Positions 20,747 to 26,859 of a stretch of DNA of 30,038 nucleotides are shown piece after piece. The stretch spans positions 1 through 30,038 of IMG/VR virus record IMGVR_UViG_3300032282_000444, one strand, 5' to 3'. This DNA is from a virus. How positions within the stretch are numbered: position 1 is the first letter of the stretch; every line of letters begins with the position of its first letter. The notes under the pieces were generated by a model, which saw only the letters and a program-made list of their open reading frames with translations, was not told the origin of the DNA and did not search any database. A program made the translations under genes and the position numbers.

Positions 20747-20781
20747 TTTGGCAACGTGATTAGATTTTCATCGTAAGTTTG
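20747..20781 (+). promoter_or_regulatory. Promoter of the sigma-factor gene: TTTG-N23-TAAGTTTG
   Basis: TTTG (20747-20750) and TAAGTTTG (20774-20781) fit the host -33/-7 pattern with a long 23-nt spacer. The same stretch has GCAACG (20751) and AAGTTTGA (20775), close in sequence but not spacing (18 rather than 14 nt) to the late elements. It could be a mixed promoter allowing self-activation. Confidence 0.55.
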
Positions 20782-20796
20782 ATTAGAAATTAATCA

Positions 20797-21324
20797 ATGG
20801 AACTACTAAACGAAATATCAAAGCAGCATAATGAATGGCTAAAAATAGTCAGGACATTTGGATGTGAGTTCCCTGAAGATGTTGTTCAAGATGCTTATTT
20901 ACGGATTCATAAGTATGGCAATGCAGATAAACTTATAATCAACGGAGAGATAAACAAGTTAATTATGTGGACAATCTTGAGAAACGTATCTCACGACACC
21001 AACAAAGCTAACAAAATAGAGTTTATATCATTAGAGGATGTTTGGAATATACAAGACACCAGTGAGGATTTGGATAAGCACGAAGCATTAAGCAAGGTAG
21101 ATAAGTTGATTGAGTTAGAGTCATTGACTTGGCATCATTACGACAAGATGCTATTTGATTTGTACAGAAAAACGGAACTATCAATGCGAGAAATAGCAGA
21201 AGCTACTAACATACATTACACTTCTATCTTCCATACATTAAAACGATGTAAGCAAAGACTACAAGAAGCAGTAGGTGAAGATTATCAAGATTATTTAAAC
21301 GAAGATTTTGAACTAATAAAATAA
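20797..21324 (+). CDS. Phage RNA polymerase sigma factor (ECF-like sigma-70)
   Basis: This 175-residue protein has region 2-like sequence (FPEDVVQDAYLRIHKYGN, about 25-42, and a conserved MWTILRNVSHD helix, about 57-67), an acidic linker, and a region 4 helix-turn-helix (LSMREIAEATNIHYTSIFHTLKRCKQRL, about 128-155). It has its own promoter, lies just after the early terminator and is the first gene before the packaging and tail genes. I infer that it directs host polymerase to the late GCAACA-N14-AAGTTTATA elements. The sigma fold is well supported; the target is not proven. Confidence 0.8.
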   Translation: MELLNEISKQHNEWLKIVRTFGCEFPEDVVQDAYLRIHKYGNADKLIINGEINKLIMWTILRNVSHDTNKANKIEFISLEDVWNIQDTSEDLDKHEALSKVDKLIELESLTWHHYDKMLFDLYRKTELSMREIAEATNIHYTSIFHTLKRCKQRLQEAVGEDYQDYLNEDFELIK

Positions 21325-21327
21325 AAA

Positions 21328-21714
21328 ATGGAAAAACGAACAACAAAAAAGAAAGCAACAGGATTAGGAGATACAATCGAACAAATCACAGAAGCAACAG
21401 GAATTAAAAAGCTAGTTAAGTTTATTGCTGGAGATGACTGTGGATGTGATGCACGTAAAGTAAAGCTGAATGCCTTATTTCCGTACAATAAACCTGAATG
21501 TTTAACAGAAGTAGAATATAACTATTTAAACGAAACACAAGTATTATTTAAAAATTCAATCAAACCTTCAGAACAAGACGAAATATTAAAGATTTACAAC
21601 AGAACGTTTAAAGTAAGACAAGAGCCTACATCTTGTGCTAGTTGCTTACGTGAAATCGTTGTAAAGATGCAACAAGTATTTAACGAATATAAAGACGAAG
21701 ATGCCAATTCCTAA
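21328..21714 (+). CDS. Hypothetical Cys-containing protein
   Basis: This 128-residue protein has a Lys/Thr-rich start, a DDCGCDARKVKLNALFPYNKPEC block (about 36-58) and a later TSCASCLRE block (about 101-109). The two CxC/CxxC pairs could form a zinc site. Similar proteins occur before terminase genes in Bacteroidota phages; the function is unknown. It lies 3 nt after the sigma gene and overlaps the HAD gene by 14 nt. Confidence 0.65.
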   Translation: MEKRTTKKKATGLGDTIEQITEATGIKKLVKFIAGDDCGCDARKVKLNALFPYNKPECLTEVEYNYLNETQVLFKNSIKPSEQDEILKIYNRTFKVRQEPTSCASCLREIVVKMQQVFNEYKDEDANS

Positions 21715-22135
21715 ACCAACATCAGGAGAATCAGAAACAGACTTTCTAAAAAGATGTATGTCTGACAATGTAATGGTAAGTGAATACGATGCAGCACAAC
21801 GCAGTGCAATTTGTCGCACCAGTTACACAGAGAAACTTGCAGGAGAAAAGATATCGTTTGATTACGATGGAACATTCTCAACTATGAAAGGATTTGATAG
21901 AGCAGTCAATCTTATTCAATCCGGTGCAGATGTGTATATAATTTCAGCAAGAGATTCAAAAGACGGAATGTTAGTAAGAGCTAATAAAGCAGGAATACTT
22001 TTCTCTAGAGTTTATGCCACTGGAAGTAACGAAGCAAAAGTTGAAAAAGTTAAAGAATTAGAAATTGCAGTACACTACGACAACAATCAAGACGTAGTTA
22101 ATCAACTTCCAAACATAGGTAGACTTTTTAAATAA
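21701..22135 (+). CDS. HAD-like phosphatase with phage N-terminal motif
   Basis: This 144-residue protein has two parts. Residues 1-42 (MPIPKPTSGESETDFLKRCM, then AQRSAIC) match a short motif seen at the N-terminus of several phage head proteins. Residues about 50-144 form a compact HAD-like domain: DYDGT with Asp54/Asp56, ISAR (81-84), Lys113/Lys116 and HYDNNQDV (125-132). The HAD domain would hydrolyse a phosphate ester, perhaps a nucleotide or DNA 3' or 5' phosphate; the substrate is unknown. The cap domain is essentially absent. It starts within the preceding gene. Confidence 0.75.
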   Translation: MPIPKPTSGESETDFLKRCMSDNVMVSEYDAAQRSAICRTSYTEKLAGEKISFDYDGTFSTMKGFDRAVNLIQSGADVYIISARDSKDGMLVRANKAGILFSRVYATGSNEAKVEKVKELEIAVHYDNNQDVVNQLPNIGRLFK

Positions 22136-22141
22136 AAACAA

Positions 22142-22330
22142 ATGGGGTATTATCTAGTTGACTACGGAAAAGAACTGATTGCGGAAGCAAATCTTCTTAC
22201 AGACCACCTTACTGCTCAAGGGCATCACTACGTGGTTTACTTGACCAATGCAGATGGATTAATGTGCGTAGAGGAAATAGATGAGGACGAATTTTTAAAC
22301 CACTTTAAAAACAACCAAAACACGAAATAA
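22142..22330 (+). CDS. Hypothetical protein (62 aa)
   Basis: This 62-residue acidic protein opens MGYYLVDYGKELIAEANLL and reads as a small alpha/beta fold (GHHYVVYLTNADGLMCVEEI). It lies between the HAD-like and small terminase genes, with 6 and 3 nt spacing. It is unrecognised. Confidence 0.6.
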   Translation: MGYYLVDYGKELIAEANLLTDHLTAQGHHYVVYLTNADGLMCVEEIDEDEFLNHFKNNQNTK

Positions 22331-22333
22331 GAA

Positions 22334-22744
22334 ATGGCAAAAGTAGGAAGACCAAGAAACCTAGATTCACCAGAACAACTAAGTGAACTATTCGACAAGT
22401 ACAAAGCAGACGTAAAAGCGAATCCAAGAATAAAAAGCGTATTCGGAGGAAAGGAATTTGAAGAGAGAGCAGAGCCACTAGAAAGACCTCTAACACTAGA
22501 AGGATTTGAATTGTTTTGCTACGATGAAGTAGGAATAGTAGAACAATATTTTAAGAATACAGACAAAAGATACAACGAATTTGTACCTATCTGTACACGT
22601 ATAAGAAAAGCAATACGTCAAGACCAAATCGAGGGAGGTATGGTAGGACAGTACAATCCTTCCATTACACAACGTCTGAATGGCTTAACTGAGAAAGTTG
22701 AAAGCACGATTATAACAGAGCAACCATTGTTCCCTGAGGAGTAA
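22334..22744 (+). CDS. Terminase small subunit (gp3-like DNA packaging protein)
   Basis: This 136-residue protein matches the DNA-packaging gp3-like family. It opens MAKVGRPRNLDSPEQL, then has PLTLEGFELFCYDEVG (about 52-67), YFKNTDKRYNEFVPICTRI (about 72-90) and the C-terminal DQIEGGMVGQYNPSITQRLNGL (about 96-117). It would bind the packaging site and regulate the large subunit encoded next, 2 nt downstream. The N-terminal GRPR-like basic start may contact DNA. Confidence 0.87.
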   Translation: MAKVGRPRNLDSPEQLSELFDKYKADVKANPRIKSVFGGKEFEERAEPLERPLTLEGFELFCYDEVGIVEQYFKNTDKRYNEFVPICTRIRKAIRQDQIEGGMVGQYNPSITQRLNGLTEKVESTIITEQPLFPEE

Positions 22745-22746
22745 GT

Positions 22747-23907
22747 ATGTTTAAAAGAACAACTGCGATAAATAAGATTCTTTCGTTAAAAAAACGGATT
22801 AAGATAATTCAAGGAGGAACATCAGCAGGAAAGACATTCGGAATACTACCTGTGTTGATAGACAAGTGTGCTAAAGAACCAAACCTAGAAGTATCTGTTG
22901 TAGCTGAATCAATTCCTCATTTAAGAAGGGGAGCGTTAAAAGACTTTATCAAAGTGATGAGGTGGACAGGTAGATACAATGATGACCGATTTAATAAGAC
23001 ACTTTTAAGATACGAGTTTGGCAACGGATCAGTAATGGAGTTCTTCTCAGCAGATGATGCATCTAAACTTAGAGGAGCAAGGCGTGATATCTTATACATC
23101 AACGAGTGTAACAACGTGAGCTTTGAATCTTACAACGAGCTTTCTATTCGTACCAAGAGAGAAGTATTCTTAGACTTTAATCCTGCGAATGAGTTTTGGG
23201 TACACAAAGAACTAAAAGACGAACCTGACTCAGACTTTATAATCTTAACATACAAGGACAACGAAGCTCTTGATGAATCAATCGTATCTCAAATAGAAAA
23301 GAATCGTGAGAAAGCAGCAACGTCATCTTACTGGGCAAATTGGTGGAGAGTTTATGGACTAGGAGAGATAGGAAGTTTAGAAGGCGTAATCTTTAACAAC
23401 TGGAAAACGATTGACACAATACCAAGCGATGCTAAGTTGATAGGAATAGGATTAGACTTTGGATACACGAACGACCCTACCTCAGCAATAGAAATCTATA
23501 ATTACAACGGACAAAGAATCATAAACGAGATTTGTTATCGTACAGGAATGGTAAACTCTGACATTGCAAAAGTGCTCCCAAATAGTGTAACAATTTACGC
23601 AGATAGCTCAGAGCCTAAATCAATCGAGGAGATCAGACGTTTCGGAAAGATGATTAAAGGCGTAACCAAAGGAGTGGACTCAATCAAGTTTGGAATAGAT
23701 GTAATGCAACGACAAGAATACTTAGTTACTTCGCAAAGTACAAACCTAATCAAAGAGCTGAGAAGCTATTGTTGGAGCTTAAAGAAAGACGGAGAGAAAA
23801 CAAACGTACCTATTGACCATTACAACCACGCTATTGATGCATTAAGATATCACGAGATGGAAACACTAGGTTTAAAAAAGAACTATGGACAATACAACAT
23901 CAGATGA
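22747..23907 (+). CDS. Terminase large subunit
   Basis: This 386-residue protein is the packaging motor. The ATPase half has Walker A at 23-30 (GGTSAGKT) and Walker B at 114-120 (DILYINE), and a coupling-type FLDFNPANEFW segment (141-151). The RNase H-like nuclease half has Asp237 (GLDFGYTNDPT), Asp286 (YADSSEP) and Asp364 (HAIDALRY), the expected acidic triad. It is full length for a compact siphophage terminase. It follows the small subunit directly and overlaps the next small gene. Confidence 0.95.
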   Translation: MFKRTTAINKILSLKKRIKIIQGGTSAGKTFGILPVLIDKCAKEPNLEVSVVAESIPHLRRGALKDFIKVMRWTGRYNDDRFNKTLLRYEFGNGSVMEFFSADDASKLRGARRDILYINECNNVSFESYNELSIRTKREVFLDFNPANEFWVHKELKDEPDSDFIILTYKDNEALDESIVSQIEKNREKAATSSYWANWWRVYGLGEIGSLEGVIFNNWKTIDTIPSDAKLIGIGLDFGYTNDPTSAIEIYNYNGQRIINEICYRTGMVNSDIAKVLPNSVTIYADSSEPKSIEEIRRFGKMIKGVTKGVDSIKFGIDVMQRQEYLVTSQSTNLIKELRSYCWSLKKDGEKTNVPIDHYNHAIDALRYHEMETLGLKKNYGQYNIR

Positions 23908-24067
23908 TTTACCGATGATGCAAAGAGTAGTTGAAGACTACATCTATCAGCGTACAGGAAAACGAATCAGAATAGTATTTGATGACGTTATGCAAATCAG
24001 AAGACACTTCCAGATGTTGACTGCAGCATTCGACATTATCGTAGTGCAACAAAACAAGAACAAATAA
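23885..24067 (+). CDS. Hypothetical protein overlapping terminase (60 aa)
   Basis: This 60-residue protein, MDNTTSDDLPMMQRVVEDYIYQRTGKRIRI..., begins inside the terminase gene. The helical opening and the FDIIVVQQNK end are typical of a small conserved protein in Bacteroidota phages; the role is unknown. Its last codons carry the GCAACA block of the late element at 24046. Confidence 0.6.
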   Translation: MDNTTSDDLPMMQRVVEDYIYQRTGKRIRIVFDDVMQIRRHFQMLTAAFDIIVVQQNKNK

Positions 24068-24074
24068 GTTTATA
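24046..24074 (+). promoter_or_regulatory. Putative late promoter 4: GCAACA-N14-AAGTTTATA
   Basis: GCAACA lies at 24046-24051 and AAGTTTATA at 24066-24074, with the 14-nt spacer shared by all four copies. The second block ends 4 nt before the ATG at 24079. It would drive the tail genes. Confidence 0.7.
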
Positions 24075-24078
24075 TATT

Positions 24079-24846
24079 ATGAAGTTAGAAATCAACGTAC
24101 CTTCTTCCCTAAGTGAAATACCTTTAAAACACTACCAAGAGTTTCTTAAAATTCAGGCAGATTCCAACGATGAGGAATTTGTCGCTCAGAAGATGATTGA
24201 AATCTTTTGTGGTATAACACTAAAGGATGTCGTTAAAATGAAGCTAACGAGCTTAAATGAGCTAATAGGACACTTCACAAAGTTATTTAGTGAGAAACCT
24301 AAGTTCCAAAATAGATTTAAGATAAAAGCAGGAGAAGGAGAGATTGAGTTTGGATTTATTCCTGAGTTAGAGGAGATAAGTTTTGGTGAGTATGTAGATT
24401 TAGAGAATCATCTTACAAGTTGGGATAACTACCACAAAGCAATGGCAGTTATGTATCGTCCGATTGTGAAAACACGAAAGGATAAATACGACATAATGCC
24501 TTACGAACCAAACAAAGACTTCCAAGAGTTAATGAAGTTTGCTCCACTGGATGTAGTGCTAGCAAGTTCGGTTTTTTTTTGGAGTTTAGGAAAAGAGTTA
24601 TTGCAGGCTACCCTGAATTATTTAGAGAAGGAGATGAAGAAGGACAGGAAACTATCAACGACTTTTCAGAAACAACTCAATTTGCAAAACGATGGGGATG
24701 GTATCAATCAATATATGGACTCGCTAAAGGAGACGTTACAAAGTTCGATGCAATTACCGAGCTTAGACTTACTAAATGTCTTACCTATCTCGTCTTTGAA
24801 AAGCAAAAAAACGATATTGAAAGAAGACAATTTGAACGTAATTTAA
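24079..24846 (+). CDS. Tail assembly chaperone, unshifted product
   Basis: This 255-residue product, MKLEINVPSSLSEIPLKHYQEFL..., shares residues 1-167 with a second product made by a -1 frameshift at the U9 run (24572-24580). The shared part is a helical/beta domain typical of tail chaperone G-like proteins, which bind the tape measure before tail assembly. The unique C-terminal 88 residues (SLGKELLQ..., GDGINQYMDSLKETL) end 8 nt before the stop of the overlapping frame. The gene has its own late promoter element. The chaperone call is by architecture and position. Confidence 0.72.
   Translation: MKLEINVPSSLSEIPLKHYQEFLKIQADSNDEEFVAQKMIEIFCGITLKDVVKMKLTSLNELIGHFTKLFSEKPKFQNRFKIKAGEGEIEFGFIPELEEISFGEYVDLENHLTSWDNYHKAMAVMYRPIVKTRKDKYDIMPYEPNKDFQELMKFAPLDVVLASSVFFWSLGKELLQATLNYLEKEMKKDRKLSTTFQKQLNLQNDGDGINQYMDSLKETLQSSMQLPSLDLLNVLPISSLKSKKTILKEDNLNVI
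24572..24580 (+). other. U9 slippery sequence for -1 frameshift
   Basis: The zero frame reads GTT TTT TTT TGG, which contains the heptamer T TTT TTT in the correct register (24573-24579). Slipping one base back continues as TTG GAG TTT in the frame that ends at 24854. No base run of this length is seen elsewhere in the tail genes. Confidence 0.75.
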
Positions 24847-24854
24847 AACGATGA
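24579..24854 (+). CDS. Tail assembly chaperone, C-terminal part reached by -1 frameshift
   Basis: This 91-codon frame lies in -1 relative to the chaperone gene. It is open back to 24486 but has no ATG or GTG; the only NTG is the TTG inside the slippery run. A shift there gives a product of about 258 residues (167 shared plus 91). The sequence (FAKRWGWYQSIYGLAKGDVTKFDAI, in parts, then LTYLVFEKQKNDIERRQFE) looks like a genuine conserved domain. Its stop overlaps the next gene's start as ATGA. This is the lambda G-GT type of arrangement, with two alternative C-termini of almost equal length. Confidence 0.78.
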   Translation: MEFRKRVIAGYPELFREGDEEGQETINDFSETTQFAKRWGWYQSIYGLAKGDVTKFDAITELRLTKCLTYLVFEKQKNDIERRQFERNLKR

Positions 24855-25306
24855 CAGGATTTTACGACATACTAAATAAGTTAAAGATACATTTCGACAA
24901 TGACGAGATTGTAAACACGGTTACACAAGGTGATATCTTTCAGGTTGATTTAAACAAACAGACTATCTTTCCATTGGTTCACATAATGGTTAACAGTTCT
25001 GTTTTATCAGATAACACACAAACATTTAACGTGTCTTTAATTGCTATGGATATCGTTGATATTTCTAAGTCTGAGGTAACTGATTTATTCCAAGAGAACA
25101 ATAACGAGCTTGACGTATTAAATACACAACACCACGTTTTAAACAGATGTTACCAGCAAATGCTTCACGGTAATTTGTGGGATGCTCAGTTTGTAATAGA
25201 AACAGACCCTAGCTTAGAACCATTTACAGAACGATTCGAGAATTTACTAGCAGGGTGGACAATGACATTCGATGTTGTAGTTCCTAACGATATGACTATT
25301 TGTTAA
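24851..25306 (+). CDS. Putative tail terminator/completion protein
   Basis: This 151-residue protein has conserved-looking blocks: FYDILNKLK, VNTVTQGDIFQVDLNKQTIFPLVHI (about 21-45), MDIVDISKSE, VLNTQHHVLNR (about 89-99) and ERFENLLAGWTMTFDV. These are familiar from tail-gene clusters of Bacteroidota phages and would suit a tail terminator. No catalytic motif is present. It is coupled by ATGA to the frameshifted chaperone frame and by TAATG to the next gene. Confidence 0.55.
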   Translation: MTGFYDILNKLKIHFDNDEIVNTVTQGDIFQVDLNKQTIFPLVHIMVNSSVLSDNTQTFNVSLIAMDIVDISKSEVTDLFQENNNELDVLNTQHHVLNRCYQQMLHGNLWDAQFVIETDPSLEPFTERFENLLAGWTMTFDVVVPNDMTIC

Positions 25307-25812
25307 TGAAGCAGAGTGAACTTCAAAAGGAATTAGACAAGTTCAAAAACTTCGTCATAAGCGAATCGCAGAAGAACTTGCGTAAGCTAGGAAAAGACGG
25401 AGGAAAACTTTACGATTCAATTCAAGCTCGTGTAAAAGCTAATCCTAATTCATTCGAGATGGAGTTCTCAATGGAGGAGTATGGAATCTATCAAGATAAA
25501 GGAGTTTCAGGTACTGAAAAGAAATACAATACCCAGTACAAGTACACTACTAAAGCTCCTCCTCCGAAAGCGTTTGATAAGTGGATAGTTCGTAAAGGAT
25601 TATCACCACGAAAAAACGGAAAGTTCCAAACGAGGAAAGGATTGCAGTTTGCTTTGTCTAGATACATATTTAAGAAAGGAATTAAACCTAGTTTGTTCTT
25701 TACTAAACCATTTGAAAAAGCATATAAGAAATTACCACAAGATTTAGTGGACGCATTCGGAGTGGATGCAATTAAATTATTTAATGAATCAGTATACTTA
25801 ACAAAAAAATAG
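25306..25812 (+). CDS. HK97 gp10-like tail/neck completion protein
   Basis: This 168-residue protein has its start at 25306 (TAATG junction); an in-frame TTG at 25300 is rejected. It shows the gp10-like layout: an N-terminal helix, DSIQARVKANPNSFEM strands, MEEYGIYQDKGVSG (about 57-70), KAPPPKAFDKWIVRKGL (about 83-99) and a basic C-terminal domain with IKPSLFFTKPFEKAY (about 126-140). It probably connects head and tail or completes the tail. The Tyr-Gly...Asp-x-Gly motif is the best evidence. Confidence 0.7.
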   Translation: MKQSELQKELDKFKNFVISESQKNLRKLGKDGGKLYDSIQARVKANPNSFEMEFSMEEYGIYQDKGVSGTEKKYNTQYKYTTKAPPPKAFDKWIVRKGLSPRKNGKFQTRKGLQFALSRYIFKKGIKPSLFFTKPFEKAYKKLPQDLVDAFGVDAIKLFNESVYLTKK

Positions 25813-26859
25813 ATGGCAATTTTCGCACGTTCACCTTATATTCTAACAATAAACGAAGCATCACAAACTGCTACACAAATTCAAATATTTCTTTGGAACG
25901 GAAATAGTACGTCAATGCCTGCTTCTCCTGCTTATACACTAAGTAAGCAAATACCTTCATCAACTGCACCTTCGACTTACTACGACTTATCACCTTACAT
26001 TCGTGAGTTTATTAATCACAATGCTTTACAAAACATCACAACAACAAGTGCTGCTAATCCATCTGCTCAATGGTGTTGGGTAGGAATCAAAACATACAAA
26101 AAAACTACAGGTTCATTTGTTCAGTTTGGTTCAACGCTTACTTACAGAGCATACGAAGGGTACGGAAATTATACGGACGGAGCAAATCCTAACTTATTTA
26201 GAGTTCACTTAGATCAAGGAACTTACAACTATTATTTAGATGGCAGCGGAAGTTACGGACACATCACAATAGAAAACATTTCAGGAGATACAATTAAATA
26301 CACTAACTTAGTTTCAGGTGCAACTAATACTTCGTCTTTAGGAGCTTTAAACGTGCTTGACTATCCTAGAGTATTCTCATCATATTTAACTGCAGGAAAC
26401 AAAGTAGAAATCATCAACGCAGGAACTACGGTATGGACTGCAACTTTTCAACCTAAAGCAGAATGTAAATACACACCTGTAAGATGCGACTTTGTAAATA
26501 AATACGGAGCGTGGCAAACTGAGTGGTTCTTTAAAGCGAGCAACAAATCTATCAACGTTGAAAACACGGAGTACAATTTAATGCCTGCAACATATCCTTC
26601 TTACGATGTTTTAGAAGGTCAAAGAAAAGTCTTTAACACAAACGCAAAAGAACAGATTAAAGTAAATACCGATTGGGTAAACGAAAGCTACTCAGAAGTC
26701 ATTAAACAACTAATGTTAAGCGAAAGAATCTTACTAGACAAATCACCTGTTAAGATAAACACGAAATCAACTGAGCTTTTCAAAAGTATCAACACACATA
26801 TGATTAATTACCAACTAGACTTTGAATACGCTTACGACACAATTAACTCAGTAGTGTAA
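25813..26859 (+). CDS. Putative tail/baseplate protein
   Basis: This 348-residue Thr/Ser/Asn/Tyr-rich protein is probably all beta. It opens MAIFARSPYILTINEASQT and includes YYDLSPYIREFI (about 56-67), a Tyr/Gly-rich middle, and a C-terminal region with KQLMLSERILLDKSPVKI. Pairs of a 350-residue and a 750-residue beta-rich protein next to the tape measure are typical tail-tip components of Bacteroidota siphophages. No enzyme motif is seen. It joins the next gene by TAATG. Confidence 0.6.
   Translation: MAIFARSPYILTINEASQTATQIQIFLWNGNSTSMPASPAYTLSKQIPSSTAPSTYYDLSPYIREFINHNALQNITTTSAANPSAQWCWVGIKTYKKTTGSFVQFGSTLTYRAYEGYGNYTDGANPNLFRVHLDQGTYNYYLDGSGSYGHITIENISGDTIKYTNLVSGATNTSSLGALNVLDYPRVFSSYLTAGNKVEIINAGTTVWTATFQPKAECKYTPVRCDFVNKYGAWQTEWFFKASNKSINVENTEYNLMPATYPSYDVLEGQRKVFNTNAKEQIKVNTDWVNESYSEVIKQLMLSERILLDKSPVKINTKSTELFKSINTHMINYQLDFEYAYDTINSVV

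Noticed and set aside
24579-24854. Independent gene from a TTG start in the U9 run
   Set aside because: The TTG is part of the slippery sequence and the frame has no other start; a -1 frameshift product explains it better.
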